From: a bacterium C-53
GTDB taxonomy: Bacteria; Bacillota; Clostridia; Lachnospirales; Lachnospiraceae
Length of the DNA stretch: 64,000 nucleotides
Assembly: GCA_003612525.1 (NCBI GenBank)
Contig: RAZD01000008.1
Span: 62,001 to 126,000 of the forward strand
Reading direction: 5' to 3'
The position numbers were made by a program, and so were the translations under genes. The notes beneath the pieces were generated by a model that had not been told where the DNA came from, made no database searches, and worked only from the letters and a program-made list of their open reading frames with translations. Numbering within the stretch: the first letter of the stretch is position 1; every line of letters starts with the position of its first letter. Of this stretch, positions 15,396 through 24,766 are shown piece after piece.

Positions 15396-16253
15396 ATGTG
15401 CGATTTTTCCATACGTACGGACCTTGCGCTTGAAGCGGGAGAAAAGGCAAAAGAAGAAAAGAGAAATTTAAGAGGCGTAAATATTACGGAAGAGTATATT
15501 GAGGATGCAGGGATACAGATGACGAAAGTGGTAATCGAGTCAAAGAACGGTGCGAAAGAGCTTGGAAAGCCGATGGGCACTTATGTCACACTGGAGGCGC
15601 CCGATCTGGCGGAACCGGATGAAGGATACCATAGGGAAGTGTCAAGGGAACTGGCAAATCAGATTAAGCAATTGATTCCTGAGGAAAAGGATTTATCGGT
15701 TCTTGTGGTGGGGCTTGGAAACCGTGAAGTGACCCCGGATGCGCTTGGCCCGAATGTTGTGAACAATCTGTTAATTACACGGCATATGATTAAAGAATTC
15801 GGAAAGGCGGCTTATGAGGAGGAGAAAAATCATCTTGTAAGCGGAATTGTGCCTGGTGTGATGGCGCAGACCGGAATGGAAACTGCCGAGATTCTGCGTG
15901 GAATCATAAAAGAAACAAAACCGGATATGGTGGTGGTGATTGATGCGCTTGCGGCAAGGAGCACGAAGCGTTTAAACCGCACGATTCAGATTACAAATAC
16001 AGGGATTCATCCTGGTTCCGGAGTCGGAAACAACAGGAATGCAATCACGCAGGAAAGTCTCGGCGTGCCTGTAATTGCTGTGGGAATTCCGACTGTGGTA
16101 GACGCAGCGACGATTGTAAAGGATGCTATGGATAACACACTGTCCTCTCAGAATGTATTGAAAAATATGTTTGTCACGCCTAAAGATGTGGATGAAAATG
16201 TAAAGCGCTTAAGCTATACAATTTCGGAGGCGTTGAATATTGCGTTGTCATGA
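15396..16253 (+). CDS. gpr: Germination (spore) protease GPR
   Basis: 285-aa GPR endopeptidase, an aspartic-type peptidase (family A25) made in the developing spore. It degrades small acid-soluble proteins at germination. The N-terminal FSIRTDLALEAGE is a strong marker, followed by VVGLGNREVTPDALGP and the IDALAARSTKRLNRTIQ and HPGSGVGNNR motifs, which contain the catalytic acids. The residues before TDLA form a short propeptide. The next gene is spoIIP, the usual Firmicutes neighbour. In other species the gene is under forespore sigma factors; I did not find a convincing sigma-G site by eye. Confidence 0.96.
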   Translation: MCDFSIRTDLALEAGEKAKEEKRNLRGVNITEEYIEDAGIQMTKVVIESKNGAKELGKPMGTYVTLEAPDLAEPDEGYHREVSRELANQIKQLIPEEKDLSVLVVGLGNREVTPDALGPNVVNNLLITRHMIKEFGKAAYEEEKNHLVSGIVPGVMAQTGMETAEILRGIIKETKPDMVVVIDALAARSTKRLNRTIQITNTGIHPGSGVGNNRNAITQESLGVPVIAVGIPTVVDAATIVKDAMDNTLSSQNVLKNMFVTPKDVDENVKRLSYTISEALNIALS

Positions 16254-16351
16254 AATTCAAAGAAACTGCATATAGTGAATCAGAAGGACTGCAAGTCCTG
16301 CACAGGAACAGGATTCTAAAAATCATTTTGCGGCAGAAATGAGGAAACTAT

Positions 16352-17533
16352 GTGAGAGGATTAAAATCGGATTTTATATATGTGGTTACACTGATTTTTC
16401 TTGGACTTGCAATACTGGTAAAAGGAATCACGATGTTTGGCAAAGACGGACTGGGTGCATATATAAAGAAAGAAATTACGAAAACGGTTCTCTCTTCCTG
16501 TCTGCCGGGCGCAGTGATGACCGTGCACGGGGAACAGGTGGATAGTGGACATGAAATAGTCATGAATGAAATACGGGGAAACTTTCCCGTATTTCAGTAT
16601 TTGGAGAAGGAAGGCCCCGTACAGATTGAGAGCGAGGATATTCTTGAGGAAATCAGGCTTTTAGAAGGCCGTGATGAAGATCAGAAAGATTTGGATGATG
16701 AAAATATAATCACAGATGAAATGATAGAAGAGGATCAGAAGGAGACAGAACAGGAAGAGACAAATGACGCTGAAAAGAGACTTCTGGAAGAAAAACTGAA
16801 AGATTTTGATTATCTGGTGAGCCGTTTCTACAGCATTGATAAGACGACGACGATCGGAAGCGATCAACTGGATGCGGTAAAGATGGCGTCCGTCGATCTT
16901 GTTGTTCCGAAAAATCCGGATATCGCGCAGATTTTAATCTACCATACGCATTCACAGGAAGGATATAAAGACACCGCACCCGGAGATGAAAGCAAAACAG
17001 TTGTTGCGCTGGGGGAAAGACTGGCAAAGGAGCTGGAAGCTTTTGGCTATGGCGTCATGCATGACCGGACGTCTTTTGACAAGGAAAACAGGGATTATGC
17101 GTATTCCAATGCGGAACCTGTGATACAGAAACTTCTGGATGATAATCCCTCAATTGAGGTTGTGATTGACGTTCACAGGGACGGCGTGGGAGAGAATACG
17201 CATCTGGTGACTGAGATTGACGGAAAACAGACGGCTCAGTTTATGTTCTTTAACGGATTGTCCCGCACGACGGCGAACGGCGATATTGAGTATCTCAAAA
17301 ATCCTTACATAAATGACAATCTGGCTTTTTCGTTCCGCCTGCAGCTTGCGGCCAATGAGATGTATCCGGGACTTGCGAGAAGGATTTATCTGAAAGGCTA
17401 CCGCTATAATATGCATTTTCGTCCGAAGAGCATCCTTGTGGAAGTCGGAGCGCAGACGAATACTTATGAGGAGGCCGAAAACGCAATGAAACCGCTTGCC
17501 GAGATACTGAATAAAGTATTGAGCGGGGAGTGA
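16352..17533 (+). CDS. spoIIP: Stage II sporulation protein P
   Basis: 393-aa membrane-anchored amidase/endopeptidase of the engulfment complex (with SpoIID and SpoIIM), which cuts septal peptidoglycan. The N-terminal hydrophobic stretch VVTLIFLGLAILVKGI is the anchor, a Glu/Asp-rich linker follows (about residues 85-145), and the amidase domain starts with ILIYHTHSQEGY, where the zinc-binding His lies. VIDVHRDG and ILVEVGAQTNT supply further active-site residues. It starts at GTG with GAGG upstream. Located between gpr and lepA as in other endospore formers. Confidence 0.95.
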   Translation: MRGLKSDFIYVVTLIFLGLAILVKGITMFGKDGLGAYIKKEITKTVLSSCLPGAVMTVHGEQVDSGHEIVMNEIRGNFPVFQYLEKEGPVQIESEDILEEIRLLEGRDEDQKDLDDENIITDEMIEEDQKETEQEETNDAEKRLLEEKLKDFDYLVSRFYSIDKTTTIGSDQLDAVKMASVDLVVPKNPDIAQILIYHTHSQEGYKDTAPGDESKTVVALGERLAKELEAFGYGVMHDRTSFDKENRDYAYSNAEPVIQKLLDDNPSIEVVIDVHRDGVGENTHLVTEIDGKQTAQFMFFNGLSRTTANGDIEYLKNPYINDNLAFSFRLQLAANEMYPGLARRIYLKGYRYNMHFRPKSILVEVGAQTNTYEEAENAMKPLAEILNKVLSGE

Positions 17534-17537
17534 AATT

Positions 17538-17567
17538 GTGATAAACTGTATTACAGTTTGGCATCAC
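17538..17567 (+). other. Hairpin between spoIIP and lepA
   Basis: Two-part stem GTGAT..ATCAC enclosing AAACTG/CAGTTT. There is no T-run after it, so it is a weak terminator at best or an RNA processing site. Confidence 0.4.
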
Positions 17568-17594
17568 TCAGGATAAGAAGGACAGGTAAGTAGA

Positions 17595-19403
17595 ATGGAT
17601 CAGCAAAAATTTATCAGAAACTTTTGCATTATAGCGCATATCGATCATGGAAAATCGACGCTTGCAGACAGAATTATTGAAAAGACAGGACTTTTGACGA
17701 GCCGGGAAATGCAGGCGCAGGTTCTTGACAATATGGAGCTTGAGCGGGAACGCGGCATCACGATCAAATCCCAGGCTGTGCGCACGGTCTATAAGGCAAA
17801 AGACGGGAATGAATATATTTTCAATCTGATTGATACGCCGGGACATGTAGACTTTAATTATGAAGTCAGCAGGAGTCTTGCAGCATGCGACGGTGCGATT
17901 CTCGTTGTCGATGCGGCGCAGGGGATTGAGGCGCAGACGCTTGCGAATGTTTATCTTGCGCTTGACCATGATCTTGATGTATTTCCGGTTATCAATAAGA
18001 TTGATCTGCCAAGTGCAGAACCGCAGCGTGTAATTGACGAGATTGAGGATGTGATCGGTCTTGAGGCGCAGGATGCGCCGTTAATCTCGGCGAAAAACGG
18101 AATTGGCATCGAGGACGTTTTAGAGCAGATTATCACAAAGATTCCGGCACCGTCAGGCGATACAGAGCAGCCGCTTAAGGCGCTTATCTTTGACTCTCTT
18201 TACGATTCGTATCGCGGAGTGATCGTATTTTTCAGGGTCATGGACGGGAATGTCAGAAAAGGAAGCAGAATTCGAATGATGGCGACCGGAGCCGAGTTTG
18301 AGGTTGTGGAAACGGGTTACTTTGGCGCCGGCCAGTTTCTTCCGTGTGAAGAACTGACGGCAGGAATGGTAGGGTATTTGACTGCAAGCATTAAAAATGT
18401 AAAAGATACCCGTGTCGGGGATACGATCACAGACGTTGCCAATCCCTGTACGGAGGCGCTTCCGGGATACAAGAAGGTATTGTCGATGGTATATTGCGGG
18501 CTATATCCGGCGGACGGCGCGAAATATCCGGATTTACGGGATGCACTTGAGAAGCTGCAGCTGAATGACGCCTCTCTCTTTTATGAACCGGAGACATCAA
18601 TTGCGTTAGGATTTGGTTTCCGATGCGGTTTTTTGGGACTGCTTCATCTGGAGATTATTCAGGAGAGGCTGGAGCGGGAGTATGGACTTGATCTGGTGAC
18701 GACTGCTCCAGGCGTTGTCTACAAAGTATATAAGACGAACGGCGAAGTGACAGAGCTTACGAATCCGTCAAATCTTCCGGACCCTTCTGAAATCGATTAT
18801 ATGGAAGAACCAATTGTCAGTGCGGAGATCATGGTGACAACGGAATTTGTCGGTTCGATTATGACGCTCTGTCAGGAGAGGCGCGGCGTAAGCCGGGGTA
18901 TGGAATACATCGAGACGACGAGGGCGCTTCTGAAATACGATCTGCCGTTGAATGAGATTATTTATGACTTTTTTGATGCGCTGAAATCGCGCTCGAAGGG
19001 GTATGCATCTTTTGATTATGAGATGAAGGGATATGAGCGTTCGGAGCTGGTGAAGCTGGATATTCTGATTAACCGCGAGGAAGTGGACGCGCTTTCCTTT
19101 ATTGTACATGCCGGCAGCGCTTATGAGCGCGGAAGGAAGATGTGTGAGCGGCTGAAGGAAGAGATTCCTCGTCATCTTTTCGAGATTCCGATTCAGGCAG
19201 CGGTGGGAAGCAAGATTATTGCGCGTGAGACGGTAAAGGCGCTGCGAAAGGATGTACTGGCCAAGTGTTACGGCGGCGATATAACGAGGAAGAAGAAACT
19301 CCTTGAGAAACAGAAGGAAGGAAAGAAGCGTATGCGCCAGGTAGGAAATGTCGAAATTCCACAGAAGGCATTTATGAGCGTACTGAAGCTTGATAACGAC
19401 TGA
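17595..19403 (+). CDS. lepA: Elongation factor 4 (LepA)
   Basis: 602-aa translational GTPase that acts on stalled or mistranslocated ribosomes and in ribosome assembly. G1 motif AHIDHGKST (about 15-23), G2/G3 with RERGIT and DTPGHVDF, G4 NKID; then LepA-specific [31 protein letters not shown] at the C-terminus. Full length. The stop overlaps the hemW start by one base, so the pair is coupled. The lepA-hemW order is conserved in Firmicutes. Confidence 0.98.
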   Translation: MDQQKFIRNFCIIAHIDHGKSTLADRIIEKTGLLTSREMQAQVLDNMELERERGITIKSQAVRTVYKAKDGNEYIFNLIDTPGHVDFNYEVSRSLAACDGAILVVDAAQGIEAQTLANVYLALDHDLDVFPVINKIDLPSAEPQRVIDEIEDVIGLEAQDAPLISAKNGIGIEDVLEQIITKIPAPSGDTEQPLKALIFDSLYDSYRGVIVFFRVMDGNVRKGSRIRMMATGAEFEVVETGYFGAGQFLPCEELTAGMVGYLTASIKNVKDTRVGDTITDVANPCTEALPGYKKVLSMVYCGLYPADGAKYPDLRDALEKLQLNDASLFYEPETSIALGFGFRCGFLGLLHLEIIQERLEREYGLDLVTTAPGVVYKVYKTNGEVTELTNPSNLPDPSEIDYMEEPIVSAEIMVTTEFVGSIMTLCQERRGVSRGMEYIETTRALLKYDLPLNEIIYDFFDALKSRSKGYASFDYEMKGYERSELVKLDILINREEVDALSFIVHAGSAYERGRKMCERLKEEIPRHLFEIPIQAAVGSKIIARETVKALRKDVLAKCYGGDITRKKKLLEKQKEGKKRMRQVGNVEIPQKAFMSVLKLDND

Positions 19404-20566
19404 TGAAAGAAGTAAGCGTTTATGTTCATATTCCGTTTTGCATACAAAAGTGTTATTACTGTGATTTTTTTTCAGCGCCGGCAGATGATCAGTTAAAACG
19501 CGATTATATGAGCGCTCTGCTGCGTCAGATTGAGATGACAGAGTGGGACAACAGAATCATAAAGAGTCTTTTTATCGGCGGCGGCACACCTTCGGTGCTG
19601 CCGTCTTTTTTCATTGAGGAAATGACAGGCAGGTTCAGGGAGAAAGCGAAGTTTGCGCCGGATTGTGAGATTTCGATGGAAGTCAATCCAGGTACGGTGG
19701 ACCGTGAAAAACTTAGTCGTTATTTTGTATGTGGAATCAACCGTCTGAGTATCGGACTGCAGTCGGCGGATGACCGTGAGCTGAAGGCGCTTGGCCGGAT
19801 TCATACATTTTCAGAATTTGTGGATGCATTTGAAGCGGCGAGGATGATCGGTTTTTGGAACCTGAATATTGATTTGATTTCTTCCATTCCGGGACAGTCG
19901 CCTGAATCGTTTCAGAGAACCTTAAGAACGGCAGCCGGTTTCCTGCCGGAACATTTGTCTGTCTACAGTCTGATTCTCGAAGAAGGCACGGAATTTTACC
20001 GAAGACGCAATGAGCTTGTATTTCCGGATGAGGACACGGTGGTGAAAACAGACGAATTCACCAGAGAATATTTGAGAGAGAAGGGTTACGTCCGCTATGA
20101 AATATCAAACTATGCGAGGGAAGGGAGGGCGTGCCGCCATAACTGTGTTTACTGGCAAAGAGGCACTTATCTGGGCTTCGGCGCCGGCGCCGCTTCTCTG
20201 ATTGAGGATGGGGATATTCATAAGCGATATACGATTCTGCGTGATGTAAAAGAGTATGCGAGGAGGATGCTTGCAGGACCCGAAAATCTGCAGTGTGTCA
20301 TGACAGACATTCAGCAGCTTTCGCGCAGAGAGCGGATGGAGGAATTTATGTATCTGGGACTTCGGATGACAGACGGTGTTTCGGCGGAACACTTTTTGCA
20401 TGATTTTGGGATTCCGATTCGGGAGGTTTACGGTGGTATTCTTGATGAAATGACAGTGAAGGGGCTGATGGATGTGGAGGGCGGCGGAGAACAGGAAAGA
20501 TTTTTTCTGACAGAGAGGGGATTTGATGTGTCAAATGTTGTAATGGCACAGTTTTTGCTGACATAA
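19403..20566 (+). CDS. hemW: Radical SAM heme chaperone HemW
   Basis: 387-aa HemW (formerly annotated HemN-like). It carries the CX3CX2C cluster motif (FCIQKCYYCDFFS, about residues 12-24), the IGGGTPS motif that contacts SAM, and NPGTVDREKL. HemW proteins bind heme and help insert it into respiratory enzymes; they do not replace coproporphyrinogen dehydrogenase. In Bacillus the next genes are hrcA-grpE-dnaK; here a c-di-GMP gene follows instead. Confidence 0.93.
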   Translation: MKEVSVYVHIPFCIQKCYYCDFFSAPADDQLKRDYMSALLRQIEMTEWDNRIIKSLFIGGGTPSVLPSFFIEEMTGRFREKAKFAPDCEISMEVNPGTVDREKLSRYFVCGINRLSIGLQSADDRELKALGRIHTFSEFVDAFEAARMIGFWNLNIDLISSIPGQSPESFQRTLRTAAGFLPEHLSVYSLILEEGTEFYRRRNELVFPDEDTVVKTDEFTREYLREKGYVRYEISNYAREGRACRHNCVYWQRGTYLGFGAGAASLIEDGDIHKRYTILRDVKEYARRMLAGPENLQCVMTDIQQLSRRERMEEFMYLGLRMTDGVSAEHFLHDFGIPIREVYGGILDEMTVKGLMDVEGGGEQERFFLTERGFDVSNVVMAQFLLT

Positions 20567-20568
20567 AC

Positions 20569-20597
20569 TTGTTATTTTTGGCGTGGAAATGTATAAT
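20569..20597 (+). promoter_or_regulatory. Sigma-A promoter for the EAL protein gene
   Basis: TTGTTA (20569-20574), 17 bp, TATAAT (20592-20597). It overlaps the upstream extension of the reading frame, showing that translation starts later, at 20650. Confidence 0.75.
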
Positions 20598-20649
20598 AGA
20601 AGTGGTATTTTATGTTCGTGGGTATCAGGTGATTTGGTGGAGGCAAGGT

Positions 20650-23600
20650 ATGCATAAATTTAATGAAGAGTTGTTTCAGAATGTTCTGGATTTGAATGAA
20701 GCAGTGGCTTTTGAGTATGATATTCCCAATGATGTAATGAGTTTTGCTCCCAACATTGTGAATTATATACCATGTCCGCTCCGTATAGCGGCGTATATTG
20801 AGGAAATTGAATTCAGGGGGAAGATTTTCCCGGATGATGTGAAGCGTGCGCTCTCTTTTCTGACAGTCTCGGAGGAAGAGGAGTCCTGTGAAAAGGTAAG
20901 AATGGAGTATCTTCGTTTTATGAATTTCAGCGGAGAGTATGTGTGGTATCAGATTAAAGGGAAAGTAATACGCAATGGCGAGGGGGAGCCGGAGCTTATT
21001 TATGGTACATACACCTATGTGGACGGGAATCATTTGCTGGAGGGGGAACTTGAGGAGCGGTGTACGAAAGATCCGCTTACCGGACTTGATAATGAGGAAA
21101 CGGTTTTGGCGAAGATAGAGCAGTATTACGAAGAGCTGCCGGAAATGGCGGTTCCGATGGTAATGATTGTGGAGATTGATGATTTTCACGGAATGGAGGA
21201 ACGGCTCGGGCAGCAGGTGGCGGACAGCGTGCTTGTCGAAACGGCACGCATCTGCAAGCGTGCGCTTCGTGGCGCTGACCTTCTGGGCTGTTATAACGGC
21301 TGCCAGATATTGATTGCAATGAAGGGAATCCGCGATGAGCGGATTTGCTGTGAGAGGGCATCGTACATTATTGATGCTGTTCAGAATGTGTGGAAGGATT
21401 ATAATATAGAGTATAATCTGACCGTGAGCATCGGAATTGCCGTTGTGAAAGGGGAAGAAAACTGGTCGCTTGACTGGCTTTTGGAACATGCGAAAGAAGC
21501 GCTGGCCTATGCGAAGAAAAAAAGAAACACCTATGTGATGTATGCAGGCAGCCTGTATCCGGCGGAAAGCTTCCGCAATGTGAAAATCACAGGGCGGGAA
21601 ATGGACCTTGTGAAAAATATACTTGGCCCTGTCATGTCGTGGGCATATGCGGTGGATGAGGAATATAACCTGATTTATAAGAATGAGCTGCTTGACAAAC
21701 GTATTCCGGGTGAATGTACCGGACTGTGCTATGCAAGCCTGAAAGGATATTCCCACCCCTGCCCGGACTGTCCGATTGCGCAGTTTCGCAAAAATATGAC
21801 ATCGTATGACAGCAGTGTGTATTCGCCGTCACTTAGAAGTGTTATGCGTATGCGTACGACACGGCTTACGATGCGGAATGGAATGCACGTATATATACTT
21901 GCGAATGTCAAAGAAGATGTGCAGGTGCAGATGGATATGCTGAGAGTCAATACGGAGGTATACCAGAATGCGATTGCGGAGGTATGTGATCTGATCTGGG
22001 AGGTGAATACTCAGAGGAACAGCTGCAACCGGATTCAGGAGCGGGGGATTCTTGCGGTTCGTGATCAGGGAAGCATCGCATACAGGAAGCTGGTGAAACA
22101 CTATCTTGACTTTATTGTATACCCGGAGGACCGGGAGCTGTTTCGCGAGGTGGCGGACGTGGAGCGGTTGAAAGAGGCGCAGAAGATCGGAAAGGAAAAT
22201 ATACGGAGAGAACTGCGGCTTATGCAGCCGGACAATGAGTATCAGTGGTATACGATCAGTGCAATTCTCTTTCCGAACCATATGGTATACCTGTTTGGAA
22301 CCAATATCCATGAATTGAAAAAAAGCATTGTGGAGCGGTTTACGGTGGAAGAAAAGTATGCCGCGATGATGAAGCGCAGTGAATTCCAGAAGGAGGTTGC
22401 GCAGAGCAATGAGCGTTATGAGCATGTAAATGAATTGACCGGTAATTTTGTGTTTGAGTACAACGTTTCCGAAGGAAAATATTATGTGTGTACCTTATTC
22501 GAGGATATGTTTGACCTCAAAAAAGGAATGCTTGATAATGAGTGGTCATTTCTTGAGGGGCTGGAGCCGTATGAGAAGGATGAGGAGAAGTTCAGGGATT
22601 TTCTGAGGCTTGTCAGGGATGAGCCGGATACGCATGAGCTGACACTCCGCCTGTACAACAAGTATCGCAGACCAATATGGTTTACAGTGACGGTTCAGAC
22701 ATTGAAAGGATTAGGGAATGTTCTGGAGCGGCTGATCGGCGTGATTCAGAATGTAAATACGGAGATGGAAATCAAGGCAGAGCTTGAGTACCGCGCCGAT
22801 TATGATTCTGTGACAGGCCTCTATAACAGTGATTGTTTTTACCGAAATGCGACAGAAAAGCTGTTTCGCTATCCGGATAGGAAACATGTCATTATTTCCG
22901 TCGATATTGATCACTTCCGCATGATCAATGACCGTTTCGGGATTGAAACGGGCAATCGGTGCCTGAAATTTATGGGAAGGATTATTCAGGAGAATATTGG
23001 AAGCGAAGGAATTGCAAGCCGCTATCAGGGCGATATCTTTGCGATTATGCTGACATGTGATACGGAGGATGAGTATGCGGAATTTGTAGACCGTCTGACG
23101 AGGCGTTTCAACTTTGCGGAGGCGGCACAGTGCGGCGCGACGCTTTCCTTTGGTGTATATAATGTTGTAGATATTAATATTCCGGTGCAGCTTATGTGTG
23201 ACAGGGCGCGGATCGCAAAGACTGCGATTAAGGGCAACAAGCTTGTCAACTGTGCGGTGTATGACGATTCTATCCGGCTGAAACAGAGAGCGCAGTCGGA
23301 GATTGAAAGTGAAATGCAGCTTGCGCTTGAAAATGAAGAGTTTGTAATGTATTTGCAGCCGAAGTATGACCTGATAACGGAAAAAGTAGCCGGTGCGGAA
23401 GCGTTGGTACGCTGGAAACACCCGCTTAAGGGGCTTCGCATGCCCGGTGAGTTTCTTCCGCTGTTTGAGAATAATGGCTTTATTAAAATTCTCGATGAAT
23501 ACATCTGGGAGTGCGCTGCTGCATATATTGCAAAGATGAAGAAAATCGGAAAAGCAGTGCCGATTTCCATCAATATTTCGAGACTCCATGTCAACACAAC

Positions 23601-24045
23601 AGACCTTGTGACGGTTCTTCAGAATCTTGTAAAACGCTATGAGATTGAGCCTGAATATCTGGAACTTGAGATAACAGAGACCATTTTTATGGAGGATGTT
23701 TCGCAGCTTTATAAGACAATGAAGGAGCTGAAGGCGGCAGGATTTGTGATAGAGATGGATGATTTCGGTTCCGGTTATTCGTCGCTTAATATGTTAAGAA
23801 ATGCGCCGATTGATGTGATAAAGATTGACCGCTTCTTCCTCGATGAGATTATGTCAACAGAGAGGGGAAGAATCATTGTCGAAAATACGATAGTAATGTC
23901 AAAACAGCTGGGGCTGCGTGTAGTTGCGGAAGGTGTGGAAACGGAAGAACAGAAGGAATTTTTGAGAAGAGCAGGATGCGATATCGCTCAGGGGTATTAT
24001 TATTCCAGACCGATTCCGGCGGATGATTTTGAAAAACTGCTTTAA
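20650..24045 (+). CDS. Large PAS/GGDEF/EAL protein, predicted c-di-GMP phosphodiesterase
   Basis: 1131-aa cytoplasmic multidomain regulator. Start 20650 has GGAGG 7 bases before and lies after the promoter. Order: N-terminal PAS-like region; a first GGDEF-like domain (about 135-300) with the signature changed to CYNGCQIL; a segment with four Cys (CTGLC...CPDCP, about 355-380); two more PAS-like parts; a second GGDEF-like domain (about 715-880) reading RYQGDIF; and an EAL domain (about 885-1131). The EAL residues look complete: EALVRW, SINIS, ITETI, MDDFGSGYSSL, VIKID, VVAEGVE and AQGYY. So it probably degrades c-di-GMP, while the two GGDEF copies bind GTP or only act as scaffolds. No membrane segment. 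Confidence 0.9.
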   Translation: MHKFNEELFQNVLDLNEAVAFEYDIPNDVMSFAPNIVNYIPCPLRIAAYIEEIEFRGKIFPDDVKRALSFLTVSEEEESCEKVRMEYLRFMNFSGEYVWYQIKGKVIRNGEGEPELIYGTYTYVDGNHLLEGELEERCTKDPLTGLDNEETVLAKIEQYYEELPEMAVPMVMIVEIDDFHGMEERLGQQVADSVLVETARICKRALRGADLLGCYNGCQILIAMKGIRDERICCERASYIIDAVQNVWKDYNIEYNLTVSIGIAVVKGEENWSLDWLLEHAKEALAYAKKKRNTYVMYAGSLYPAESFRNVKITGREMDLVKNILGPVMSWAYAVDEEYNLIYKNELLDKRIPGECTGLCYASLKGYSHPCPDCPIAQFRKNMTSYDSSVYSPSLRSVMRMRTTRLTMRNGMHVYILANVKEDVQVQMDMLRVNTEVYQNAIAEVCDLIWEVNTQRNSCNRIQERGILAVRDQGSIAYRKLVKHYLDFIVYPEDRELFREVADVERLKEAQKIGKENIRRELRLMQPDNEYQWYTISAILFPNHMVYLFGTNIHELKKSIVERFTVEEKYAAMMKRSEFQKEVAQSNERYEHVNELTGNFVFEYNVSEGKYYVCTLFEDMFDLKKGMLDNEWSFLEGLEPYEKDEEKFRDFLRLVRDEPDTHELTLRLYNKYRRPIWFTVTVQTLKGLGNVLERLIGVIQNVNTEMEIKAELEYRADYDSVTGLYNSDCFYRNATEKLFRYPDRKHVIISVDIDHFRMINDRFGIETGNRCLKFMGRIIQENIGSEGIASRYQGDIFAIMLTCDTEDEYAEFVDRLTRRFNFAEAAQCGATLSFGVYNVVDINIPVQLMCDRARIAKTAIKGNKLVNCAVYDDSIRLKQRAQSEIESEMQLALENEEFVMYLQPKYDLITEKVAGAEALVRWKHPLKGLRMPGEFLPLFENNGFIKILDEYIWECAAAYIAKMKKIGKAVPISINISRLHVNTTDLVTVLQNLVKRYEIEPEYLELEITETIFMEDVSQLYKTMKELKAAGFVIEMDDFGSGYSSLNMLRNAPIDVIKIDRFFLDEIMSTERGRIIVENTIVMSKQLGLRVVAEGVETEEQKEFLRRAGCDIAQGYYYSRPIPADDFEKLL

Positions 24046-24120
24046 TTTCATAATTTGGAAAGGCACTATCAAGGAGGGCGGTTCATAGAATAATAGAAAT
24101 CGGCTTTGAGGTGCATTCGC

Positions 24121-24750
24121 TTGAAAACATTTCCCAAACCTCTGACTGCATCAGAAGAAAGCTTCTATTTAAAGAAGTATAAGGCCGGGGACAAAGAAGC
24201 AGGAAATATTCTGGTAGAACGTAATCTGCGCCTTGTTGCCCATATTGCCAAGAAATATGTTGGTGTAGGGGAGGATACGGAGGATCTGATCTCGATTGGG
24301 ACAATTGGGCTGATCAAAGCTGTCTCAACTTTTGATGATTCGAAAGGACGGCTTGTAACATATGCGTCAAGGTGCATCGATAATGAGCTTCTGATGATGT
24401 TAAGAAGCAGAAAAAAAGTGAGCCGGGATGTGTCTTTGTATGAGCCGATCGGAACGGATAAAGAAGGAAATGAAATCAGCCTTCTTGATGTGATTGAGAG
24501 TCCTGAGGAGGACATTGCGGAAGCAATGGACTTGTCCGCCAACATGAAAAAACTGTGGGGATATATGGATATATGCCTGTCTGCCAGAGAAAGAGAAATT
24601 ATCAGGCTGCGTTATGGCTTCGGAAGAGCTGAGGAAGTTACGCAGAGAGAAATTGGAGAGCAGCTTGGAATTTCCAGAAGTTATGTCAGCCGAATAGAAA
24701 AAAAAGCCATTCGAAAGCTTCGGGAATGCTATGAGAACAATATGGACTGA
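24121..24750 (+). CDS. sigK: Sporulation sigma factor SigK (no pro-sequence)
   Basis: 209-aa sigma-70 family factor. It matches SigK from its first residues: FPKPLTASEE, then NLRLVAHIAKKY, GEDTEDLISIGTIGLIKAV (region 2), IGTDKEGNEISLLDVI, and region 4 TQREIGEQLGISRSYVSRIEKKA. SigK drives late mother-cell transcription (coat, cortex). TTG 24121 has GAGGTG 7 bases upstream; TTG 24106 has none nearby, and stops at 24091 block any longer form. So the protein starts directly at the mature N-terminus, unlike B. subtilis pro-SigK and like C. difficile. No inserted skin-type element: the frame is continuous. Confidence 0.85.
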   Translation: MKTFPKPLTASEESFYLKKYKAGDKEAGNILVERNLRLVAHIAKKYVGVGEDTEDLISIGTIGLIKAVSTFDDSKGRLVTYASRCIDNELLMMLRSRKKVSRDVSLYEPIGTDKEGNEISLLDVIESPEEDIAEAMDLSANMKKLWGYMDICLSAREREIIRLRYGFGRAEEVTQREIGEQLGISRSYVSRIEKKAIRKLRECYENNMD

Positions 24751-24766
24751 AAGGCGAAGATCATCT

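Noticed and set aside
20572-21756. Long minus-strand open frame opposite the EAL gene
   Set aside because: Shadow of the coding strand: rich in His, Ile and Arg, without domain or ribosome binding site. A similar minus frame at 22711-23589 was rejected for the same reason.
24731-24766. Upstream start of the S41 peptidase
   Set aside because: It overlaps sigK and adds a charged stretch before the signal anchor; 24767 gives a normal N-terminus, though its ribosome binding site is also weak.
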